DNA of 64,000 nt from Lunularia cruciata. Its lineage: Eukaryota > Streptophyta > Marchantiopsida > Lunulariales > Lunulariaceae. This document shows, in pieces, positions 1 to 10,261 of the stretch. The DNA lies in assembly GCA_948567375.1 (NCBI GenBank), contig OX419755.1:30447001-30511000 (forward strand), given 5' to 3'. Numbering within the stretch: position 1 is the first letter of the stretch; each line of letters begins with the position of its first letter. The notes beneath the pieces were generated by a model. It was given only the letters and a program-made list of their open reading frames with translations. It did not search any database and was not told where the DNA came from. Made by a program: the position numbers and the translations under genes.

Positions 1-491
1 TGAATTTCATCCGTCTCCTCCGTAGACTCTCCTTTCCCAAGAAATATTGGACTAGTTTCCTCATTGGCCTCTCTTCCCAATACCAATCTCCAATCCAACA
101 TTGTTCATCAAGCCAAATTGCCTTTCTTCCCTTCATTCTCAGGTCCCTCCTCACAATCACTCAAAGCTACTTCTGCCATGAACCCTAGAAAACTCAAGTT
201 CCAATTCCATGCCAGAGAAGTGATCCAAAGTCTCCTTAGTACTTCAATCCTAGCTATCATATCTAACCTTTGAATAACAAGATTTGTCACTGCAAATGAA
301 GGACTCTTCTTCTCACCCTTCTTTGATATTGTGCGGTCTCTAATGCGTGGTATTTGAAAGATAAATCTATTGTCTCCTGGTCTTGAGATCCTAACTCCTT
401 GATAATTGTTAATTATCAAACAATTGACTGGCTTGGCTACAAGCACTCCTTTGGATCAACTACTTAGTGGCTTAGAATACTTGTGTGACAT
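1..491 (-). pseudogene. Family B protein, N-terminal fragment
   Basis: The frame opens at an ATG at 491 (MSHKYSKPLSS, equivalent to MSSNFPLPLRS in B-gamma). It is quickly broken, then recovers the family motif region: a KK(N/S)xxFAV segment, RLDxIARIEVL, and the aromatic ITxLAWNWNxSFLGFM block followed by CEEGPENEGKKGN. This corresponds to roughly residues 45-110 of the family protein. In-frame stops show it is decayed. Function is unknown; see B-gamma for the best-preserved protein. Confidence 0.65.
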
Positions 492-904
492 TTTGAAATC
501 CCCTTGACAAAGTCCTGATTTTATAGTTCTTCATTGATCAACCAGTCCCTCTTCACTAAGACTCACCCTTTCTACACAAATCCATATTGGCATTATCCTG
601 GTTAGTAGTTTGCACCTTGTCCACCGTTTTCTTACCAATCCTTTCTTGATTGACCCATCTAAAGGGAAGTTGTTATGCAGTCTTTGCATTGGGTTGATCA
701 CTCCGAGAAAAAGTTCTCTTACCTTGGGTTTCTTTGGCTGGGTCTGATCCAAGTACTTTGCCTCTAACACAAAGGCACTTTACTTTAGGTTATAAACCAA
801 AGACACAATTCTTCTCCTTCCAATGCCATTTGGGTTCAATACAACTTCGTCTATATACTTCTTCAAAATAAAACCAAAACAAAAATAAAAACATAGGTAC
901 CACA
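1..904 (-). mobile_element. B-family element, 5' part of a diverged copy (B-a)
   Basis: The right edge is the family B 5' terminus read in reverse: a poly-A-rich stretch followed by a degenerate TGTGG...CCACA palindrome ending at 904, then ACTAC as possible target flank. Moving left come a 5' UTR, a TATA-like site (about 506-523) and the start of the family B reading frame. The left part lies outside the window, so the TSD cannot be tested. Sequence resembles the diverged B-alpha copy (44978 onward) more than B-gamma, so it belongs to a second B lineage. Assignment to the family is secure; completeness is unknown. Confidence 0.75.
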
Positions 905-1028
905 ACTACCCAAGCATCATTTCACATAATTCATCACCTCACACTTTTGGCAGGATTTTTTGCATGCAATCACCTTGTCAAAGGAACCCTTAATACTTCC
1001 GGTTGTAACTTACGGAGAATAGTAGACA
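905..1028. other. Unassigned sequence between B-a and E1
   Basis: Short stretch starting with ACTAC directly after the B terminus. It is probably the leading part of the E1 gag region or its leader. No motif is recognisable. Confidence 0.3.
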
Positions 1029-2763
1029 TGCTACATTTGTTTGTTAATAAATTAGATAAATTGGGAGTGTGGGATAGAGTAGTAGCCATGGTGTCAATAC
1101 CCAATGTTATCATTACTATGCAACAACAAATTGAGCACCTTACTTGATTGTTGGATGAACAAGACTATCAATGATAAAAACATATAGAGAGAGCACCAAT
1201 TTGAGATGGAGAAGATCAAATTTGATTTCCAAAACCCAAGGTGTTTAAAGGCAAGAATCTCCCAAGCACAATGGAAAATTTTGTGTTTGACTGTGAACGT
1301 TACTTTGAAGCTACTAATCTTCAAGATGAACAAAATTAGATTCTATTGGTTTCTAGCCAATTGGATAGCGTGGTAATTCTATATGGAGATTCTGAGTAAA
1401 GTGAGTTGAACAACAAATTGTTGCACCAATCTTGACATGGGCAAAATTCAAGAATGCAAGACTTGGTTGATTTCAAACTATAAATACCACATGAGCCATA
1501 GGAGATAAGTTGCTAGAATTGAAGCAAATTGGCTCTATAAGGAGCTACATCATGCAATTCCAAAACATCATCATGTAGATTCTAGATATCAAAGAAGGTG
1601 AAGTTCTGGATCAATTCATGAGGAGCTTGAAGTCACAAACCAAATTGGAGGTGACCATGTGAGAACCACAAAACATGGAAGAAGCCATGCAATTGGTTGA
1701 ATGTTTTGATTCCTTGGTTGCAATAACTTGGCCTTGACCTTGACCTACACAAAACCTACTAGTACACTATGCACAAGTGGAAGAACTTACACCAATGGAG
1801 ATTGATGTTGTCCAATGGAGGCCACTTAGTACAATGGATAAGGAATGGTGGTTTTATTTATTGTTGCCAAGTTGGACATTGCATGGTTGAATATCCACTT
1901 AGAAATGGGTAACCTTGACAAATTGCCCAGATGGAGTCTGTGGAGCATATTGATCAAGGAAATGATGAATCCCAATAGGGGATTTTGAATTGCCTGCTAG
2001 GAACTTGATTAGTTCCAATGGGATTGAAGGCACAACCTATACAAGTTTGCTTCACTTGCAAGGAATGATATATGATTGGGGTTGTAAGATTTTGGTTGAT
2101 TTTAGAAGTTCAAAAAATTGCATGTCCATGCAATTAGCAAAGGAATTATATATTCCTATCAAGCTAGTATTAAGAAGAAAATTAATGATGGCAGATGGTA
2201 GAAAGGGTTTTGCATTTTGTACCTCACATTTGAGGATTGGAAAGGAGTATTTGGAGTGTATTTGTATTTGGAGTGTATAGAAAGAAGTATTTGGAGGTTT
2301 ATAGTGACACCTCTACACTATGATATCATTAGGGGTTTGCTTGGCTTGAACATCATAAGGTTCAATTTGATTAGAACCAAGTACAACACCAAGGTAGGAA
2401 TTTTCGATTAGGTTATCTAGCACCTCTAAGTAAGACACCTAAGAATAGTCAGTCCCAAGATGGGAATTTTATCAGAAAAATAACCATAGCACAAGCTTTG
2501 AAGAGATATGAATCCCAAGATGGGAAGTTTGTTAAGAAAGCAACCATGGAGCAAGCTTTGAAGGGAGATAAGTCCCGACCTGGGAAGTTTGTCAATGAAA
2601 CAGCCATAGAGCAAGCTTTGGAAGAAGATAAGTCTATTTTTATGGTGTGGATCAAGCCGATTGCACAAGGAGAATCTAAGGAGAGGCAAGAGCCTCATCA
2701 AGCAAGGGTTGATCAGATAGTTCAAGAGTTTGTGGATGTGTTTCCAATGTCTTCGAGAAAATA
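1029..2763 (+). pseudogene. Degenerate Ty3/gypsy gag-protease remnant (E1)
   Basis: Broken frames on the plus strand carry a gypsy gag: PKVFKGKNLPSTMENFVF followed by ERYFEATNLQDEQN at about 1239-1337, matching the usual 'FdGk..p..vedFv...e.YF' gag layout. A worn CCHC-like knuckle follows (YCCQVGHCMVEYP, near 1860-1905, last Cys lost). An aspartic-protease region at about 2080-2280 has LVDFRSSKNCMS in place of the usual D-S/T-G active site, plus MADGRK and a later LLGLN-type segment. A linker ending QEFVDVFPMSS lies just where RT would begin, but RT, RNase H and integrase are absent. The next sequence is the C block, so most of pol was deleted. Clearly non-functional. Confidence 0.7.
2452..2631 (+). 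repeat. 60-bp (20-residue) tandem repeat x3 in the protease-RT linker
   Basis: Three adjacent units of exactly 60 bp, each beginning TCCCAAGATGGGAA or a close variant. In frame they read as SQDGKFVKKATMEQALKGDK-like units of 20 residues. The repeat lies between the protease remnant and the segment that normally precedes RT, so it expanded inside the coding linker of E1. Confidence 0.85.
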
Positions 2764-2778
2764 GCCTCGCATACCCTT

Positions 2779-5442
2779 GATGCTTTTGGTGTGAAAGTTT
2801 CTTTTCTCTTCTTGTTGTTGTAATGAACTCCGATTTTATGTCAATATGTCGGGAGTTGTTTTATGCTACCTTGTTGTACAAGATATTTTGCATTTTAGTG
2901 GGAGATATATTATTGTAAAGCCCGGAAATAGTTTGTGTTGCCATACGCTTGGGAAAGTTTTGAGAATTGGGTAAGCTCAAAAGTTCTTTTATATTCCATA
3001 AGCTTGAAGGTTTGGAAATGATGCATAAACTCATGAGTATCTATTAGTTTGCATGGAAATGGGAGTTTTTTTGAGTTAAATAGACTCAAGGACTAAATTT
3101 ATGTTACAAGAGCTGAGGAATTTGTTTTATGTTACTGGGGTCTTAGGAGTATTTTGCATTTTAGTGGGAGATCAAAAAAATGGGGAAAGCTTTGAGTGAT
3201 CAGGAGGGTTTGAAGAATGCTTTGGAAGGTTTTTATTACTTGACAGGCCAATAAGGGTTTGAGAGAATGCTTCAAAGGAGGGCTTTGGCCAGTAACAGGC
3301 CAGTAAGGAGTTGGAAAAGGCTTCAAGGGGACAGAGGAGATCAGGGGCTAAGCACAAGGAGTTTTGGGCTCAAGAATGTGCAGGAGTTGAAGGCTTGGAC
3401 AGAGAAGCATTTTTGAATGTAGGGCTTGCTTGAGAGAGTGTGGACAAGAAGAAAATTCCCACATGAATGTGAAGAGGGTTTTGTGAGGACAGCAAGAAGA
3501 GAATTTTTGCAAGAATGTAAGGGCTGGAGAAGTAAGGGCACAGAAAAGGGTTTTTTGAAGGAGTAGTGTGGCTGAGCAGGAGTTGAAGGCTTGGATAGAG
3601 GAGCATTTTGAATGTAGGGCCTGCTTGAGAGAGTGTGGACAGGAAGAAAATTCCCATGGGAATGTGAAGAGGGTTTTGTGAGGACAGCAAGAAGAGAATT
3701 TTTGCAAGAATGTAAGGGCTGGAGAAGTAAGGGCACAGGAAAAGGGTTTTTTGAAGGAGTAGTGTGGCTGTGCAGGAGTTGAAGGCTTGGATAGAGAAGC
3801 ATTTTTGAATGTAGGGCTTGCTTGAGAGAGTGTGGACAGGAAGAAAATTCCCATGGGAATGTGAAGAGGGTTTTGTGAGGAAGCAAGAAGAGAATTTTGG
3901 CAAGAATATAAGGGCTTGAGAGGAGGTTGTAGGCTAGACAGAAGAGAAGAAGATCCATAAGACTTTGAGAAGTGCTGAAAAGTGAGAGAACTTTTGAAGG
4001 AGAGGCCTGCTTGTGCAAAGGAGTGTGAATTTTTGAATGTAGGAGTTGCTGGAACATGTGTTGACAAGAGGAGATTCTCACAAAGAGGAGTGTGAATTTT
4101 TGAATGTAGGGGTTGCTAGAACATGTGTTGATAAGAAGAGATTCTCACAGAGGAGCAGGCCAGAGATGACATTTCACAAATATGCCTTTGAGAGTGTGAA
4201 GGCCACAAGGGAGAGAGAGACAGGGAAAATGTGCAAGAGCTGGAGCTTGGACAGAAAGAGAATTTTCACAAGAAGTGTTGTCCTTAGAGTGTGAAAACTA
4301 GACAAGAGAAATTTTTGCAAGACTAAGGTTTGTTGAAAGTGTTGGAAGGCAAGAATGTGTTGCCAAGAGAGGAGAGGATTTTCACAGGAAGTGTTGCCTT
4401 GAGAGTGCAAGAGAAGAGAGGTATTCTTTTATAAAGGAGAAGTCTGGACAGGAGCAGGTCAGAGAGGAAGTGTTCCAGGTATGCCTTGAGAGTGTGTGTA
4501 GAAGTGCCAAACAGAGGGAAATAAGAAGTTTGGTGTGTTTCTGAGACGGAAGGGAGAAATCTCCAGGGAGAATCTGCTGAGCAGTGGAGACTTGGAGGGG
4601 ATGTCAAGTGGGGATGCTGCAGACAGGGAGATGAAGAGCTGTAAGGGATAGGAATTAGGACCAGACTGATTCCTTTCTTTCTATTAAATGCTTGGTTAGT
4701 CAGAGTGCTTTGATGTGTACACTGTTTAGTCAAGAGCTGTTTGACCTTTCCCAAAGGGGTTATAAACTAGGAAGACTTGGTATGGTGATGGAAATGAAAT
4801 TCCTTGTGAATGAATCCGTGTGTATTTGATAAGTGAACAGTGATAAGGAAGAACATAATTTTTGGAATACTCAAGTCCAGCCCACTTAGGTGAATCAAAT
4901 CATTGAAAGAGTGGCCTCGGGTAGAGTCGGTTGCATAACCTGTGGACTAGTCCACAAACCCTACCAGATCTGTGTCTATCAGACCTGACTAGACCAGTAC
5001 AGCAAAACCCCACCAGATCTGTGTCTATCAGATCTGACCAGACCAGTACAACAAAAACCCCACAAGATCTATATCTATCAGACCCGACGAGACTAGTACA
5101 GCAAAAACCCCACCAAACCTAAGAATCACAGACCAAGAACAAAGTCAAGAATGACAAACTAGGAATAGTAGCCAAGGGAATAAGAAGGGCAGAAATAATC
5201 TAAAGCCTTATGCAAATATCCATTGGGCAGGGTCAGCACCCAGAATAATGGCAGACAAGTTGCTAAGAAAGAGCTGTTGTCACTAAACTAGAGAATAGCA
5301 CCAATGTCGGACTACGGGAGAACTACCGAGTCTCTGACAAACAAGACAGCCTAAGCCTAGGCAGCCAGGTGCCCGGTGCAATCTTGAGACCTTACAATCC
5401 CCACGACACCGGATGATCTATTAAAAGGATTACCCTTTGATC
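2779..5442 (+). repeat. C block copy 1, probable long LTR of the E lineage
   Basis: A non-coding block starting near TGATGCTTTTGGTGTGAAAG and ending before the A0 LTR. It shares order and sequence with an inverted copy at 17740-20690. Shared segments include the 'gcattttagtgggaga' segment, the 'atctattagtttgcatg.aaatgggagttttttt' segment, the GKVKxLLTKQ-reading segment (4700-4754 here, 18283 there), and the terminal 'cctaggcagccaggtgcccggtgca' region. The plus strand is purine-rich. It directly follows a gag-pol remnant here, and copy 2 directly follows an integrase tail, so a very long (2.6-3 kb) LTR is the simplest reading. Exact ends were not proven and no TSD was found. Confidence 0.55.
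3386..3975. repeat. 196-bp tandem repeat, three copies, inside C block 1
   Basis: The phrase gttgaaggcttgg recurs at 3386, 3582 and 3778, exactly 196 bp apart, with nearly identical sequence between. The minus strand is almost free of stop codons in all three frames. Because 196 is not a multiple of 3, each unit shifts frame, so the long minus-strand reading frames over this region are a composition effect, not genes. Confidence 0.9.
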
Positions 5443-6129
5443 TGTAACACCCATTTGTGCATGTGTGTGGTATTGTGATATTTAGCTTGGTATTACAAGT
5501 ACTTAAGAGATATTATTTATAGAGATAAAGGATGGTTCTATATTAGTCATGGTTAGCTAAAGTTAGTCATAGCTAAGATAGAGTGGACCTTACTTTAGAG
5601 GAAGTAGAAAAGATGAGCACCACTATTTTGGATTAGTGTGTTGACTTGGCATTATTCCTAGGTGTTTGGCTTTGAGGAAAGAGTTGAGAACTCTTGGGCC
5701 CGCAAACCTTTTTTCTTTTGGATTCTTCTTTATTCCAAGGATAGCCCATGTGAAGGAATCCTTGACTTAGTGGTTGGGTCAAGATAAGACCACATGCTTA
5801 GGGGAATATGCCCATGTGAATGGATATTCCTTTCTACTTTTTGACTTTACTTGACTTTTAGTCTAGTAACTTGAGTTACTACGGTAATTAGTAACTTTGG
5901 TACGTAACTATTTCACAAGTATATAAACAAGGGGTGAGGAGGTACTGATCATCCTTTCATTTGCAACTATCTCTCTCATTGAGTTCTCTAGTGAGCAATG
6001 TCTTGAGTCTTGGAGTGTTAGCCTTGGAGGAGTATGATGGAGTTGGGGTTCCTTGCCTTCTTAGTCCATGGTGCGCTACCATAATAGCCATCAGAGGTTC
6101 ATCCTGAGTGACAGACAGGCCGGCTCACA
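5443..6129 (+). mobile_element. 5' LTR of family A copy A0
   Basis: 687 bp beginning TGTAACACCC and ending GGCTCACA, followed 4 bp later by the primer binding site. The same sequence recurs at 15922, 23617, 31078/38805, 31139, 38127 and 62912, which fixes both ends. A TATA box sits at 5930-5937 (TATATAAA), about 200 bp from the 3' edge, as expected for the U3/R boundary. No matching 3' LTR remains for A0. Confidence 0.92.
5930..5937 (+). promoter_or_regulatory. TATA box of the family A LTR
   Basis: TATATAAA, conserved at the same LTR position in other family A LTRs (for example 24097-24104). It would drive the retroelement RNA; the start site was not determined. Confidence 0.65.
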
Positions 6130-6133
6130 TTTT

Positions 6134-6150
6134 TGGTTCCGTTGCCGGGA
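6134..6150 (+). other. Primer binding site (tRNA-Asp type) of A0
   Basis: TGGTTCCGTTGCCGGGA begins 4 bp after the LTR. It matches the complement of the plant tRNA-Asp 3' end (TGGCGCCGTTGCCGGGG) at all but three positions. The same TT substitution occurs in A2 (38105-38121), so it is a family trait and not random decay. Confidence 0.75.
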
Positions 6151-6988
6151 CCTCTCTAGAAGGCAAGATAATGTTCCGTGTCCAATTCTACATTAGGCAG
6201 AAGGAGGCTATGAGAGCTCACTTGGAGAGAACATTAGGAGAAGAGAGGGCTGAACTTATGTTAGAGAACCAAGATCCATTTGTATACCCTGTAGTTCATT
6301 ATGATGTCTTTGAGGTGATTTTGTACATCTTGTACACATGAGAGGAATTGGAGAGATTGTGTGAGGTGGATTGCAGATTTTGGGGATTAAGGTGATTTTG
6401 GGCAAAATCTCAAGTTTGAGATCTGGACTTGAGATTTCTACACATGATAGCTTGGGTTATCTTTCAGTTAGCACACTTGAAATTATTGTGAGAGCTTCTA
6501 TGTGCACTGGGCTAGAATTTTTGAAAGTTGATAGGGTAAAGTGCTCCCGCAACTGCATGCTCTCTGGAAAATTGTACAGAGTCTGCCATTTCTACAATTT
6601 TTAGTGAATTGTCCTGAAATTTTTCAAGAAAATTCAGTGCGTTGTATCCTACTTGCTGCTACATAAATTAGAGAGAGATCGTTCTTGCGCAGGGAGAAAT
6701 GAGTTTTTGAAGTGAGGGGGGTTGTTCTCAGACCAAATCTGAAATATGGGTACTGAATAGAAAGGTGTCTAGACCAAATGGCTTGATGAAAAGATCTAAA
6801 ATTTTGCAGGGAGGGACACCCTGGAGTTTTTATCAAGTGTGAAAAATTTCAGAGGACTGTAACACATTGGTTGGGAGATTTGAGTGACATTGTGAGGAAG
6901 GGTCAGTTCTGCAAAGTGGAGATCTCATGCATGAGAAGTTTGAGATCAACAAAAAGCATGTTTGAGTGTTTAGATTCATCTTGGGAAC

Positions 6989-7462
6989 ATGGAGGGTCAT
7001 CAAGAGTGGAAATTGAGATTATGCAAGGTTCCCCAAGGGTTTGAGGTGATTGTAGGGGTTGATTTGAGGAAAAGAGAGTTTACAATAGAATTTGAAGAGA
7101 GTATTGAGAGGATCCAAAAACCCACACCACTTGGAGGAAAGAGTGAGTCTAAGTGCTTTCTATGTGGAGAGAAGGGACATAAGGCAAGTTCATGTCCATT
7201 GACCTTTGAGAGCAAGAGATTGAGGGAAAGGAGAGGCTTACTTGACTTGGGTTTGCATGTTGGACCTTCTTCACCAAGATTAGGAGGGAGAAGATCTAAG
7301 ACCAAGGAGTTGTGTGAGGTTTGTGGAGTTGAAGGACTTCCAAAAGGACATGAGTGTAGTGGAGTAAAAGCAATTTTGGAAACTTTGGTGAAGGATCTTG
7401 GAGAGAGTCTTAGTACAGCTACAGAAATACTACCACCTTCATCAGCTAGTTCTCAAGATTAG
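6989..7462 (+). CDS. Extra zinc-knuckle ORF upstream of gag in family A (A0)
   Basis: A 157-residue open frame between the primer binding site and gag, in the sense direction. It has a CCHC knuckle (CFLCGEKGHKASSC, about residues 56-69) preceded by a strand-rich segment (GVDLRKREFTIEFEE), then a second Cys/His cluster CEVCGVEGLPKGHEC (about residues 108-122) and a Ser-rich tail ending SSASSQD. A close homologue is at the same place in A2 (36793-37242) and a truncated one in A3 (62130-62402). The layout recalls the zinc-knuckle proteins found with DUF4283 in plant genomes, but I cannot confirm homology. The function is unknown; nucleic-acid binding is inferred from the knuckle. The frame may extend upstream of the ATG in degraded form. 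Confidence 0.6.
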   Translation: MEGHQEWKLRLCKVPQGFEVIVGVDLRKREFTIEFEESIERIQKPTPLGGKSESKCFLCGEKGHKASSCPLTFESKRLRERRGLLDLGLHVGPSSPRLGGRRSKTKELCEVCGVEGLPKGHECSGVKAILETLVKDLGESLSTATEILPPSSASSQD

Positions 7463-7703
7463 TGATGGAGATAATCTTTCAACTTATGGATAAACTATCC
7501 ATGAGAGTTAGATTAATATGCACTCTAGGATTTGATATTGCTATAGAAATCTTGGAGCAACCTGAACCTTTTGTTTTCCCTAGAGTGGATTATTCTCAGA
7601 TGGTGTTAGTCATGTATATACTCTATTAGCTATAGAGTGAGAGAAAAGAAAAGAGAAAAAAAATAAAAATTTTGAGAGAAAAGAAAGATAGTGAGGGGTT
7701 AAG

Positions 7704-8986
7704 ATGGGAAAACTTCCAGTTTTCTTTGGCAAGGATGGAGAAGATGTGGAGGCCTTTGTGAGAGACTTCAAGAGAGCTTGCATAGTAAACAATGAGAGGA
7801 GGAAGAATGAGTGGGCCTCATTATTACCAGATTTCTTTGAGGATGCAGCACTTACATGGTATGAGTCAGAATACCAAAAGAGAGAGAGGAGAGAGGGGGA
7901 AGAGGAGTCTTGGGATATCTTTGGTTGTGAAGGAGGAGATTGATAAGCTCAAGGAGGTTGGATTTATCTTTGAGGTGGAGAATTCAGAATGGGTGTCTCC
8001 AATTGTCATTGTGAAGAAAAAGAATGGCAAGCTTCGGGTATGTGTGGATTACAAGAAACTCAATGCTGTTACCAAGAAGGACTACTACCCATTGCAATTC
8101 ATTGATGAGATCTTGGAGGAGGTTGCAGGTCATGAGAGGTACAGTTTTGGAGATGGTTATAGTGGATATTACCAAATCAAGATTGCACCAGAGCATCAAC
8201 AACTCACCACATTCACCACACCTTGGGGAACTTACGCTTTCAAGGTCATGCCTTTTGGGCTTTGCAATGCTCTAGCCACATTCCAACGGTTCATGAACAA
8301 GGTATTTGAACCTTTCATTGGGAAATTTGTGAGAGATTTCATTGATGACTTTTGTGTCTATGGGAGCAAGGAGGAGCACTTTGAGCACCTAATCAAAGTC
8401 TTGCAACGCTTGGATGAGGCAAATGCATCACTCAACCCAGAGAAGTGCATTTTTGGATGTGAAGAAGGTCTACTTTTGGGGCACATCATCTCCAAGGATG
8501 GAATAGCAGTTGATCCTGAGAAGGTGAGGAAAATCTCAGACCTTCCATTCCCTTCAAGCTTGACAAAGTTACGCCAATTCTTGGGAATGGTTGGGTACTA
8601 TAGGAGGTTCATCTTCTCATTTTCCAACAAGGCTTATGCATTGACCATCTACATGAAGAAGGGTGTAGATTACTTGGTGAGTTTGGAAGACAAGGAGGCT
8701 CTCAAAGCTTTTGAGGAGCTCAAGCAATCCCTTGTTGTAGCTCCAATTCTTGCTAAACCTGATTGGAGTAAGCCTTTCATCCTCTACACTGATGCTTCTA
8801 ATGTAGCTATAGGATGCACTCTTAGTCAATTAGACCAAGATGAGCATGATCATCCAATAGCTTATGCTAGTAGGCAGATGGTTTCAGCAGAGAAGAACTA
8901 CTCGGTCATGGAGAGAGAAGGGTTGGCAGTGATCTTTGGTCTCAAGAAGTTTAGACACTACTTGATTGGAGGGAAAGCCACAATTG
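7704..8986 (+). pseudogene. gag-pol: A0 gag-pol with a large internal deletion
   Basis: Gag starts at ATG 7704 (MGKLPVFFGKDGEDVEAFVRDF, with WYESEYQKRE near residue 54). After 'gaggagtcttggga' it jumps straight into the RT region ('tatctttggttgtgaag'), removing the rest of gag, protease and the RT leader. RT follows with VCVDYKKLNAV, MPFGLCNA and FIDDF (the catalytic F-x-D-D box near 8339-8353), then RNase H with LYTDASNVAIG. The join puts gag and RT in different frames, so the 454-codon frame at 7792-9156 begins with a meaningless gag-shifted leader. RNase H ends abruptly at KATIV, where family B coding sequence begins. Non-functional deletion derivative. Confidence 0.85.
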
Positions 8987-9465
8987 TGGTGGAGTTGAAG
9001 GTGATATTGAGTATTGATGCCAAGGTCAAGTTAGAAGAGGCAAGGCTACACAAATTGAAGCTGTTGGTGCAAGAGATGAGAAGATGGAAGGCAAAGGATA
9101 AAGAATTGAACAATCTTCAGATTTATCTAAGAGATCAAGCAGATAGAAAGTGTTAGAGGTAGGATAAAATGTTTGTCTTAGGTTGGATTTTGTTAGATCA
9201 GACTTAGATAGACTTCATAATGAGATGAAGGTGGACTCAAATTCCAAAGTAGTAGGAGTGCATGTGTCTTTGGGTGCATTGCTTGAGTGGATTAGAAATT
9301 AAGAACACAAATAGGTTAGCTATCAGTACAATTTCATTTCAGATTAAAGAGATAGTATAAATAGAAGATGAAGAAGTAGTGTTAGATAGACCCAAAGATG
9401 GAGAAGTAATTATAGGAACATTGGGTTTGGAAGCCAAACTTGAAGTTGACATCGGATCAGAGTAG
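8987..9465 (+). pseudogene. Family B protein, C-terminal fragment (B-eta)
   Basis: Reads VELKVILSIDAKVKLEEA then LHKLKLLVQEMRRWKAKDKE, equivalent to about residues 690-735 of the B-gamma protein. Frame breaks follow, then the family C-terminus ending in a DIGSE-type sequence with the stop at 9463-9465. It is read in frame with the RNase H of A0 through the junction, until a stop at about 9154. Confidence 0.75.
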
Positions 9466-10256
9466 TAATAGTTTTTAGATATGAAGAGGCAAATATGAAG
9501 AATTGGTTTGTCATTTCAAATCTATAGGTTTGTAAATTTGTTAGGAAATGGTATTTTAGTTAGTGACTATCAATGTGCTCTGCCTATTTAAAGGAGGCAT
9601 TTGTAATATGTTTTTATTCAAAAATGTTATTCTTAGTTGAGTTAAGGAAAGTGTTGTAACTTAGTGCTTGTCGTTTCAACTTTATTTCAAGTATCAATCC
9701 TATGTGTGTGTTTGTGAGTGTTTAGAGAATTTTGAAGTGCAAATTAGTGATCTGGTTGAATATTGGATTTTGCAACTCTATTTTCATTTTGTGTGTTTGA
9801 TCTTGAGTGGACATCAATCAAAGCAAGGCCTTGATGGATCTATGAGAAACTATAATGCTGGTAGTATTTTGCATTGGTGAGCATAGTACAAGGTTGATAC
9901 AAAGTAATTTCAATGGAGAAAGTTGTACCTTTAGTGGAGAAGTGGAACACAATTTTGAGGCAAAGTTGTTTTGAAGCAAAGTAGCTTTCTTCATGAGAAT
10001 CTGAATCATCACAATCAAAGTTTGTTTGGAACGATTTGACATATTATGATTATGGATGTGTAATTTGTGACAAGGCTGCACTTTAGTGCTTGTTACTCTC
10101 TTTTGGGAATGGTTTCTACCTGAGAGATTAAAGACACAACCAAGAAGAAGTGTTTGTGACATTTTACTTTGTATTTGACTATTTTTTACTTGTATCTCTA
10201 TGGGAACAAACTTACTTATTGATTACCACAAAAGTGATACTTGTTGGGTTGTCACA
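8987..10256 (+). mobile_element. B-family 3' end (B-eta) fused to A0
   Basis: From about 8987 the sequence is the C-terminal third of the family B ORF and its 3' region. It ends in TTGTTGGGTTGTCACA at 10256, the family 3' terminus. The 5' two-thirds is missing. The right flank (TCCTC, 10257-10261) does not match the left flank of A0 (TGATC), so the A0-B hybrid did not move as one unit; a deletion joined the two. The conserved CTATTTAAAGG box of the family 3' region is at about 9592. Confidence 0.85.
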
Positions 10257-10261
10257 TCCTC

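Noticed and set aside
3341-4081. Long minus-strand frames (246, 239 and 177 codons) as genes
   Set aside because: They lie on a 196-bp tandem repeat, are open in all three frames, and have no domain or start context; a composition artefact.
7792-9156. A novel 454-residue fusion protein
   Set aside because: The first ~40 residues are gag read out of frame; the rest is RT-RNase H joined to family B by deletions. It is a broken chimera with no evidence of function.
5443-10256. A0 plus B-eta as a single mobile hybrid element
   Set aside because: Outer flanks TGATC and TCCTC do not match, so there is no TSD around the whole.
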